From Bacteroidales bacterium (GTDB lineage Bacteria > Bacteroidota > Bacteroidia > Bacteroidales > S143-33), in the NCBI GenBank assembly GCA_027083655.1, contig JALWNS010000083.1:1-7353 (forward strand): 7,353 nucleotides of DNA, read 5' to 3'. This document shows, piece after piece, positions 1 to 6,311 of this stretch (the stretch's first letter is position 1; each line of letters begins with the position of its first letter). A program made the position numbers and the translations under genes. The notes beneath the pieces are model-generated. The model did not search any database. It worked only from the letters and a program-made list of their open reading frames with translations, and was not told the DNA's origin.

Positions 1-18
1 TTTCTAATACAAAAGGCC

Positions 19-3000
19 ATGAAACGGGTGATCTTTTTCTTTTTGCTGGGAGTTTCCACTGTTATGTGGTCCCAGCAGACTGATGTTTTCTGGAATAGTT
101 TACTGCCTAATGGCATGGATCTAAATTATTCCGATGGAAGTTCTCTTCTGAGAATAATATATAATGCAGGCTTGGGGTCTCTTTCAGGTATTGTGGCCAC
201 TGCTTATAAGGGAGATACACTTTTTGCTACCGATGGGCAGATATTGTATTTGATTGTGGGTGATACGGTGCATAGCCAGTTTAACCTTAATAATCAGAAA
301 GCAGGCAGGGATCAGGCTTTTATTGTAACGCTTAATAGTCTGGAGCGGCGAATAGTGAAGGTCATTACAGACATAGGGGATACGGTCAAGATTTTTACCT
401 GGCCGGACATGTCAAATCCTGAAATTTTGTCTACCAGTGCAGAGCCTGTGATAGAGGTTCGCTCGTGGTTTAACCCTACCGCTGAGAGTACTCTTGAAGT
501 CTTGTATCTGGAGAATGGCAAGGTGAAGATATATTCCCAGACCCTGCGCACAGATTCGTTGACCTTACCTAAGATAGAAGAATATGATATTTCTTACCAG
601 TCGCCAGTAGAGATGGTGCGTTATGATGACAATTTACTGGTGCTTGAGGACAAGGATTCTACACTGATTTATTATAAGCAGCAGAAGGACATGGATAGCC
701 TGGGAAATTTTTCTTACAGTTATAGTTTTGTGCATAGTTATCCATGGAAGGCCAGGGATATTTATGTGCGGGGTTGGGTCTTTTATGGCACTGACACTGC
801 TGTGGTGTTGGCGGATTATGACGGTACTTCCAGGACAGTATATTACCAGAAAAGTTATCAGCTTCCCACGGGGTTCCAGTTCAAACAGTTCATTCCAAAT
901 GCTTTTGGGCAGTTGTTGATTTATCCCGCCCAGCCAGATAGCTTGTATGCCATTTATAATTTCACACATGATCCAATGTATTTCTTATTGCGTTCTACAG
1001 GTGATTATCTGGGCAGTGTTTATCCTGGCGATATGAATATCGTTAGAGGTTATTATCCAATGTATTTTTTTGACACCTGGGGAGAGTATGGTCTGGGCTG
1101 CCAGCAGATAAATGTGAGTTTGCTATTTTCACAGTCTACTCCTAATCCCATTGATGGAGTGAATGTATCACTTCCAGAGCCAGGAAAGATTGTAAAAATC
1201 CAGGATACGGCAAGTCTGACAAGGATCTATTATGAAACAAGCTTTTTTGTGCACAATGGAGATACTTCTGCCACTGTAAGCACATATTTGTTTGGCTTTA
1301 AACCTGCATTCAGGGTAGACTATAATTATGATTCAACATATACTATTAGTGTTAGTGTTAAGTATCTTGATAACAGCATGATGGATTTGGTGCCAAACAA
1401 TGGTATTACATGGTATAGGGACGGTTATGTAATTGACTCTGGCTCGTCAGTACAGGTCACTGAGATAGGCCCTTATGCCATGGAGGTGAGCGATAGTGTA
1501 TGTACTTATGATACAGTTTTTTATGTGACTAGAAGCGTTGATTTTCTGGAGAGTATCAAGGATAATGTTCCTACCATAACCGCAAATTCTTATCCTACAT
1601 ATCTCTATAGCTATCTTGTGGGGGATAGCCTGAATTTCAAAGTCATGATTGACGAAAATTCCCAGTACGAGGGTGTGGACTTGAATAGGGATTTTAGATT
1701 TTTGTATTTGTTTGATGGACAGGTTGTTGGTTCGGATACAGAGAGTTTTTGGATAAAAATTCCATATTCGGGTAAGCATCTTTTTAGTATTTTATATCTA
1801 CCCAAGGATAGCTTGTCTTCTAATTCTTTAGCAGTGTACAACCTGCCGTTATACATTTATGCTCCAAGGCTCAAAGTTATACTGCCACGAAGGCAGTATG
1901 CATTGGGCGACACAGCCCATTTTTACGTTTCCACAGATAGTAGCAGGGCAGATATTTATTTTAAGCCAGAGTTTTCTATTTTGCCTTATGTTAGCTTCCG
2001 GAAGGTAGATGATAATCTCTGGGAGGCAGATGTAAATAGTCCTTATGCCCAGGGAAAGACCTTGACTTCGCCAGATTCCCTTTCTTTGTTTATCTTACTG
2101 GCTGCTAACAATATGGACAAGTTAAAGATGAAGCTCATAGCTCCAGATGGAAGGGAAGTGGAGTTTTATAGCGGCTTTGCCTCTAATTCTCCTACACGCT
2201 ACATCATTGGTAATCCTTATTGTGCAAAGTACTCGCCCGATGCCAGGTACTTTTCAGTGACCAATGATACTGTTGTGGCTTTGGGTATGTATCCATTGCT
2301 TTTCTCAAGCAGGGTGGAAGACCAGATAACAGAAAAGGATTTTAACCAGCAAGCTTATAGCGATTGTGCTATAGATGGCATTGATGCCATGGTTTATAAT
2401 AGCAACAGGAATGAGGTTAATGCCGATTTTACTGCCCTTGAGGGAGCCCCGATTAATGGTACCTGGCAGCTTGTGGTAGAGACTATGGGTAATGATTCGG
2501 ATATCATTAGCCTACAGCCTTATTTAATGTTGCCTGCAGGTGCTACTTCGTTTAACTTTTTTAACGATACAGGTGAAGTGTCGTTGAATGTGAAAAAGAC
2601 CGCCCAGTTTGATTTTGACATGATAGAGTCTCTGGATGATTCTACTTTTGTGATGAAGAGCAAGGGCGAAGATAGCCTTAAGTTTATATTAACATTTGAT
2701 ATACAGGGTTTTGCACTATTAGGACAGATGCCCAATGTAGATGAAGAACTGCACAAAGCCTCTGTTGCTTTTGATATTATCATAAAGAAGCAAGCAGTCT
2801 ATTACGACGATAAGACTTATACATTCTCACCTAATGGTGATGGTATTAATGATTTTTGGAACCCTTTGACCACGATAGCTACTACTTTTCCTGTCCTTAA
2901 AGATGCTCCATTAGACCAGCTACGTGTAGTTATAGTGAACACGGAAGGTGTGGCGGTTAAATCGTTTTTAATGAGCGACTCTCCACAAGGCTGGGATGGT

Positions 3001-3099
3001 ACAGACCGTAATGGTAAGCCTGTCAATCCTGGTTTATACTGGTATTTTGTGATTTATCGTGACCAGAAATATTATGGCACTATGCTTTTGATGAAATAA
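19..3099 (+). CDS. Large secreted multidomain protein with T9SS type B sorting domain (paralogue 1)
   Basis: Function unknown; predicted to be exported by Sec and then secreted or anchored outside the cell by the type IX system. Residues 1-18 form a signal peptide (KR, then IFFFLL; likely cleavage before QQ at 19). Residues 61-360 are beta-rich with Asp-Ser/Thr turns near 82, 121, 213, 259, 307 and 352, suggesting a beta-propeller. Residues 430-505 look Ig-like (ITWYRDG at 463, C495). Residues 510-665 look like further beta-sandwich. Residues 683-840 resemble a P-domain (LIAPDG at 706, NGTW at 813). Residues 936-1026 are the CHU_C domain (FSPNGDGIND, GWDGTDRNGKPV, ending in MLLMK). There are only four cysteines (361, 495, 735, 783), all conserved in the downstream paralogue. 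No catalytic motif is seen. The ATG at 19 matches the start of the signal peptide, but the frame is open upstream to the window edge, so a slightly earlier start cannot be excluded. Architecture is well supported; role is not. Confidence 0.93.
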   Translation: MKRVIFFFLLGVSTVMWSQQTDVFWNSLLPNGMDLNYSDGSSLLRIIYNAGLGSLSGIVATAYKGDTLFATDGQILYLIVGDTVHSQFNLNNQKAGRDQAFIVTLNSLERRIVKVITDIGDTVKIFTWPDMSNPEILSTSAEPVIEVRSWFNPTAESTLEVLYLENGKVKIYSQTLRTDSLTLPKIEEYDISYQSPVEMVRYDDNLLVLEDKDSTLIYYKQQKDMDSLGNFSYSYSFVHSYPWKARDIYVRGWVFYGTDTAVVLADYDGTSRTVYYQKSYQLPTGFQFKQFIPNAFGQLLIYPAQPDSLYAIYNFTHDPMYFLLRSTGDYLGSVYPGDMNIVRGYYPMYFFDTWGEYGLGCQQINVSLLFSQSTPNPIDGVNVSLPEPGKIVKIQDTASLTRIYYETSFFVHNGDTSATVSTYLFGFKPAFRVDYNYDSTYTISVSVKYLDNSMMDLVPNNGITWYRDGYVIDSGSSVQVTEIGPYAMEVSDSVCTYDTVFYVTRSVDFLESIKDNVPTITANSYPTYLYSYLVGDSLNFKVMIDENSQYEGVDLNRDFRFLYLFDGQVVGSDTESFWIKIPYSGKHLFSILYLPKDSLSSNSLAVYNLPLYIYAPRLKVILPRRQYALGDTAHFYVSTDSSRADIYFKPEFSILPYVSFRKVDDNLWEADVNSPYAQGKTLTSPDSLSLFILLAANNMDKLKMKLIAPDGREVEFYSGFASNSPTRYIIGNPYCAKYSPDARYFSVTNDTVVALGMYPLLFSSRVEDQITEKDFNQQAYSDCAIDGIDAMVYNSNRNEVNADFTALEGAPINGTWQLVVETMGNDSDIISLQPYLMLPAGATSFNFFNDTGEVSLNVKKTAQFDFDMIESLDDSTFVMKSKGEDSLKFILTFDIQGFALLGQMPNVDEELHKASVAFDIIIKKQAVYYDDKTYTFSPNGDGINDFWNPLTTIATTFPVLKDAPLDQLRVVIVNTEGVAVKSFLMSDSPQGWDGTDRNGKPVNPGLYWYFVIYRDQKYYGTMLLMK
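199..1098 (+). other. Candidate beta-propeller region of paralogue 1
   Basis: Codons 61-360. A hydrophobic strand, a turn containing Asp-Ser/Thr (or Asn-Gly) and another strand recur: GDTVHSQF at 81, GDTVKIFTW at 120, ENGKVKIYS at 165, KDSTLIYY at 212, TDTAVVLADY at 258, PDSLYAIYNF at 306, FDTWGEYG at 351. Turn spacing is 39-48 residues, which fits propeller blades. The same periodicity appears in paralogue 2 (turn positions 82, 121, about 165, 212, 257, 305). Fold assignment is inference from pattern only. Confidence 0.5.
2065..2538 (+). other. P-domain-like beta-sandwich region of paralogue 1
   Basis: Codons 683-840. The order of motifs matches the proprotein-convertase P-domain as it occurs in Bacteroidota surface proteins: an early strand SLSLFILL, then MDKLKMKLIAPDGREVEFY (the 'DL-x-L-x-SP-G' strand), then YPLLF, and near the end ADFTALEGAPINGTWQLVV followed by YLMLP. 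C735 and C783 inside it are conserved in the paralogue and may pair. No protease domain accompanies it. The family assignment is by motif resemblance only. Confidence 0.45.
2824..3099 (+). other. T9SS type B C-terminal sorting domain (CHU_C) of paralogue 1
   Basis: Codons 936-1026. It begins with FSPNGDGINDFWNP, has the strand RVVIVNTEG, then GWDGTDRNGKPVNPGLYWY, and ends YYGTMLLMK at the stop. This is the layout of the gliding-motility-associated C-terminal domain: FTPNGDGxND opening, WDGT-x-NGK-x-x-x-G-x-YxY centre and a short hydrophobic-basic end. It directs export through the type IX system. It is the best identified part of the protein. Confidence 0.93.
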
Positions 3100-3199
3100 A
3101 GGCTTTTTTCTCATGAGGAAGAATGATACATAAAACAATATTTTCCGGGTACAAATCCGGACCAGGCCGTCTGCAATGGCCATAAAAACAGATAAAGCT
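3100..3199. other. Spacer between the two paralogues
   Basis: One hundred bases. It has a T6 run at 3104-3109 without a stem before it, the palindrome CTCATGAG at 3110-3117, a short hairpin at 3144-3161, and the palindrome ATGGCCAT at 3176-3183 that contains the alternative start codon of the second gene. I find no TTTG / TAnnTTTG promoter pair of the Bacteroidota type. Co-transcription of the two genes is the simplest reading. Confidence 0.5.
3144..3161 (+). other. Short hairpin in the spacer before paralogue 2
   Basis: TCCGG at 3144-3148 pairs with CCGGA at 3157-3161 around an 8-base loop. The stem is only five pairs but GC-rich in AT-rich surroundings. No T-run follows, so it is not an intrinsic terminator. 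It could stabilise or attenuate a polycistronic message or be chance. Confidence 0.25.
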
Positions 3200-6100
3200 A
3201 TGAAAAAAACAGTTTTTTTCTTTCTGTTAATAATTCACACTGTTGTCTGGGGGCAGCAAGTTGATCTTCATTGGAATAGTGTGCTACCTAATGGTATGGA
3301 TATTTCTATTACTACTGATAGTACTTTCTATACGCAGCGTAATATTCCAGCTTTGGAGTCATTGTCCAATATTGTGTCCACTGCATATATGGGCGATACG
3401 CTCTTTGCAACTGATGGCCAGTATTTGTATGTCATAGTCAATGATACTGTGAAAGAACAACACACTTTAAATACTCGCCGTGCAGGACGGGACCAGGCCT
3501 TTCTTGTTACGATATATGACTATGGCCAGAGGGTAATGATGGCAATAACTGCAGTTGACGATACTCTCAAGGCTTTTGTGTGGCCTAATATTTCTTCGCC
3601 AGAGATTATTGATATTGCTATAGAACCAGTGGTAAACGTCAGGTCACTAACTACTGGAAATGAAAGCAATATTGAGATTAGCTATCTCAAAGACGGCCTG
3701 CTATTTGTCTATTCCCGTGCTCTTTTAGGTGGTAGCTTGACCCAGCCAGAATATCAGTCGTATATTGTAGGTTATCAATCCCCTGTAGGGATGTTACGGT
3801 ATAATAGGCGCCTCGTTATTATAGAAGACAAGGATTCTACCCTTGTTTACACCCTGAGTGTGGACTCCCTGTACCGCCCGGTTTATTTCCTTGATACAAG
3901 TTATAGCTGGAAAGCACAGGACATAATCCTGGGGGCATATTCTACTACGGCTGTGATATATGGCACAGATACAGCTATTCTGGTAATGGATTACCAGGAA
4001 GGCAGGAGAGGCGAGTTTTATAGGAGGAGTTTCCCTTTGCCGTCTTCGTATCGCTTCCGCCAGTTTATTCCTAATGCTACGGGGCAAGTGCTACTTTACC
4101 CTGACCAGCCTGATAGTCTTTACGTTCTTTACAATTACGCTGATGAAGTGGTGTATTATCTAATGAGAACCCCAGGCACTTATTTGTCCAATATTTATCC
4201 CTATTCAATAAACCTGGTTAGTGGTTATTATCCTATGTATTTCTTTTTGACACAACCGCAGGGTATGTTGGGGTGCCAGAGGGTAAGTGCTACTGCGGCA
4301 GCTCTCATAGGATACCAATACACTATATCAAGCCCTATTTATCTTGATTTGCCAGAGCCTGGCAAGACCAGACTGGTGAGCCAGAGCGTTAGTATAAAAA
4401 AGATACAAACTAACCCTGTCTTGTTGCATTGGCCAGATACGGCTACTGTTGTGAGTTCTTATCTTTTGGGTTTTAAGCCCGGTGTGTTCTGGTCCAAGAT
4501 TAATGATAGTACATGGCAACTGGAGGCTACGGTCAATGTTGATAATTATTATTTCGCAACAGAAGGTAGCCTCACATGGCTATATAATGGCCAGGTGATA
4601 GACACAACCCTGACTATAACGGCAGATCAGAAGGGAACCTATACCCTGCGGATAAGTAATGATGTTTGCACTGTTGATACCACTGTGCAACTTATTGATC
4701 CAATGTATTATTTATTTAACCTGAAGCAGATGCGCCCTAGCCTGTCAATTAATGATGTGTCTGCTGATCTGGATATTTACAGCATTGGTTATGCCGTGGG
4801 CGATAGTCTGAGAATAACAATTGTAGAGGATGCAGCTTATGACCCAGGACCAGAAGGGGCTTCATTGTACAGGGATTTCCAGAGGCATTATTTGTTTGAT
4901 GGTAGTATTGTGAGCCAGGATAGCACAGAATTTATTATCAATGTGCCTTATTCGGGTAATCACTTGTTTGATTATACTTATGTGCCTAGTGATCTGGCTG
5001 CCGGGTACCCAACTTTGAATTTTCTGGAGAAAATGGCTCTGATATCACCACACCTGGGTGCTATATTGCCAGAGAGACGGTATGCTATAGGGGACACAGC
5101 ACGGTTTCGTATATCAACCGACACTACAAACACAGATATTTATATTAAAGATGACTATACAACACGCTCATTTGTTATGTTTGAGCAGGTGGCACAGGAT
5201 GAATGGGTGGCTAATGTCAATAATCCTTATGCACAGGACTGGCAAATGTTTAATACAGATTCGATTGAGCTAATCTTGTATGTATCAACTAATTGCATGG
5301 ATCGCCTGGTCTTTGATCTGATAGCACCGGACGGTAGCGATGCAAGGTTTTATAATGGTTTTTCGGTCTCAAATAATGACTATTACATAGTGGGTACTCC
5401 GTTTTGCCGGCAGTATGCAGAGTTGTATGGTACCACACAATTGACTGATGTGGAGGATAGCACATTCCTGGTAGGTGTATATCCTCTGCATTTTAGTCCA
5501 CAGGCTAATAATGTCATTGATGAGAATTCTTTTGTCCGGACAACTTATGCAGACTGTGCACTGGAACCATTCCAGACAATGGTTTATAATTACCAGGACA
5601 ACAGCGTGCATGCTGATTTTAGTAATTTCCGTGGAACGACTGTAAATGGGACATGGCGTTTGAGGGTTTATAAACCAGCCTCAGACTCCTGTTATGCTTA
5701 TGTTTACCCGATACTTAAATTACCTCCTCAGGCTTCGGTTTACCATTTTTTCAGGGATTCTGGCGCTGCTGTGATGTACGTTGATATACGGCCAGAGACT
5801 TATTCAAATATTATGGAGCAGATTAATGATACTAGCTTTGTAATACATGACCAGGGGGATGATAGTATCAAATTTTATTTTGGTTTTAGGATGTTTGACT
5901 ATACTCCACTATCCGACGAACTTTTTCACCAGACAGTTGGATTTTTAATACATGCTCGCAAGCAACCTGTTTATTATGATGACAAGACTTATTCATTCTC
6001 TCCAAATGGTGATGGTGTTAATGATTACTGGAATCCGCTAACTACTATTGCACAGAATTATCCGGTACTAATAGATGCACCGTTGTCTGACCTGAAAGTG

Positions 6101-6271
6101 GTTGTTGTTAATCAGAAGGGTATGGCCATACGATCGTTTTTGATGAGCGACTTTCCCCAGGGCTGGGATGGACTGGACCGTAATGGAAATCCTGTAGCAT
6201 CAGGGATATACTGGTACTTTATCCTTTACCGTGACCAGAAATATTATGGTACAATCCTTTTGATGAGATGA
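3200..6271 (+). CDS. Large secreted multidomain protein with T9SS type B sorting domain (paralogue 2)
   Basis: Tandem paralogue of the gene ending at 3099, colinear over its whole length (1023 residues from this start); function unknown, predicted cell-surface or secreted. It has a signal peptide (MKKTVFFFLLIIHTVVWG, cleavage before QQ at 19), the same candidate propeller (Asp-Ser/Thr turns at 82, 121, 212, 257, 305), an Ig-like domain at about 428-498 (LTWLYNGQVID, C490), beta-sandwich segments, a P-domain-like region at 686-843 (LIAPDG at 707, NGTW at 816), and a CHU_C domain at 933-1023 (FSPNGDGVND, GWDGLDRNGNPV, ending in ILLMR). It has two cysteines absent from its partner (699 and 831), possibly a third disulfide. 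I chose the ATG at 3200 because it aligns with the first gene's start and gives a compact signal peptide. An in-frame ATG at 3176 would add MAIKTDKA and is a real alternative. Neither start has a good Shine-Dalgarno sequence. Confidence 0.92.
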   Translation: MKKTVFFFLLIIHTVVWGQQVDLHWNSVLPNGMDISITTDSTFYTQRNIPALESLSNIVSTAYMGDTLFATDGQYLYVIVNDTVKEQHTLNTRRAGRDQAFLVTIYDYGQRVMMAITAVDDTLKAFVWPNISSPEIIDIAIEPVVNVRSLTTGNESNIEISYLKDGLLFVYSRALLGGSLTQPEYQSYIVGYQSPVGMLRYNRRLVIIEDKDSTLVYTLSVDSLYRPVYFLDTSYSWKAQDIILGAYSTTAVIYGTDTAILVMDYQEGRRGEFYRRSFPLPSSYRFRQFIPNATGQVLLYPDQPDSLYVLYNYADEVVYYLMRTPGTYLSNIYPYSINLVSGYYPMYFFLTQPQGMLGCQRVSATAAALIGYQYTISSPIYLDLPEPGKTRLVSQSVSIKKIQTNPVLLHWPDTATVVSSYLLGFKPGVFWSKINDSTWQLEATVNVDNYYFATEGSLTWLYNGQVIDTTLTITADQKGTYTLRISNDVCTVDTTVQLIDPMYYLFNLKQMRPSLSINDVSADLDIYSIGYAVGDSLRITIVEDAAYDPGPEGASLYRDFQRHYLFDGSIVSQDSTEFIINVPYSGNHLFDYTYVPSDLAAGYPTLNFLEKMALISPHLGAILPERRYAIGDTARFRISTDTTNTDIYIKDDYTTRSFVMFEQVAQDEWVANVNNPYAQDWQMFNTDSIELILYVSTNCMDRLVFDLIAPDGSDARFYNGFSVSNNDYYIVGTPFCRQYAELYGTTQLTDVEDSTFLVGVYPLHFSPQANNVIDENSFVRTTYADCALEPFQTMVYNYQDNSVHADFSNFRGTTVNGTWRLRVYKPASDSCYAYVYPILKLPPQASVYHFFRDSGAAVMYVDIRPETYSNIMEQINDTSFVIHDQGDDSIKFYFGFRMFDYTPLSDELFHQTVGFLIHARKQPVYYDDKTYSFSPNGDGVNDYWNPLTTIAQNYPVLIDAPLSDLKVVVVNQKGMAIRSFLMSDFPQGWDGLDRNGNPVASGIYWYFILYRDQKYYGTILLMR
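5255..5728 (+). other. P-domain-like beta-sandwich region of paralogue 2
   Basis: Codons 686-843 (counted from the ATG at 3200). It carries the same motif order as the partner: SIELILYV, then MDRLVFDLIAPDGSDARFY, YPLHF, and ADFSNFRGTTVNGTWRLRV. Shared cysteines are C736 and C786. C699 and C831 are unique to this copy and lie near opposite ends of the module. Same caveat: resemblance only. Confidence 0.43.
5996..6271 (+). other. T9SS type B C-terminal sorting domain (CHU_C) of paralogue 2
   Basis: Codons 933-1023 from the ATG at 3200. FSPNGDGVNDYWNP opens it, GWDGLDRNGNPVASGIYWY is central and YYGTILLMR ends it. Counting from the preceding YYDDKT, the last 99 residues match paralogue 1 without gaps at 73 positions, the most conserved stretch that I compared. 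Confidence 0.93.
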
Positions 6272-6289
6272 ATTTATGTTTTATCTTAG
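6259..6289 (+). promoter_or_regulatory. Possible Bacteroidota-type promoter for the alkaline phosphatase gene
   Basis: TTTG at 6259-6262, then 19 bases, then TATCTTAG at 6282-6289. The known consensus is TTTG near -33 and TAnnTTTG near -7 with about this spacing; the -7 element here has one mismatch (TTAG for TTTG). A start a few bases downstream would give a leader of roughly 15-20 bases before the ATG at 6312. The TTTG lies in conserved codons at the end of the preceding gene, so it may be incidental. Confidence 0.3.
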
Positions 6290-6311
6290 TGCAAATTAAA
6301 TTCATTAGGAG

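Larger units (their letters stand above)
19..6271 (+). repeat. Ancient tandem gene duplication (two ~3.1 kb copies)
   Basis: The copies at 19-3099 and 3200-6271 encode colinear proteins of 1026 and 1023 residues in the same orientation. Hand alignment gives 58 identities in the first 100 residues and 73 in the last 99, both without gaps; the middle third is less alike and has small gaps. At DNA level long exact matches are rare. The best I found is 20 bases, 3058-3077 and 6230-6249, in the sorting-domain end. Codon third positions differ freely, so the duplication is old. Confidence 0.9.

Noticed and set aside
312..1856. Antisense reading frames of 80-110 codons on the minus strand (312-551, 634-969, 1447-1779, 1611-1856)
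   Set aside because: They lie wholly inside the first large gene, have no recognisable product or signal, and two of them overlap each other in different frames; they look like shadows.
2824..2866. NGDGIND and DRNG motifs read as dockerin or calcium-binding EF-hand-like loops
   Set aside because: Position at the extreme C-terminus, the preceding FSP, and the GWDGT-x-RNGKPV continuation fit the T9SS type B sorting domain; the duplicated dockerin pattern is absent.
3058..3077. 20-base exact repeat with 6230-6249, as an attachment site or recombination repeat
   Set aside because: It lies in conserved codons for RDQKYYG in both paralogues and is explained by common descent.
3100..3117. T6 run and CTCATGAG palindrome after the first stop codon, as a terminator
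   Set aside because: The T-run precedes the palindrome and no GC-rich stem lies before it, so the order is wrong for an intrinsic terminator.
6307..6311. AGGAG as the ribosome binding site of the phosphatase gene
   Set aside because: It directly abuts the ATG with no spacer, and Bacteroidota generally do not depend on Shine-Dalgarno pairing.
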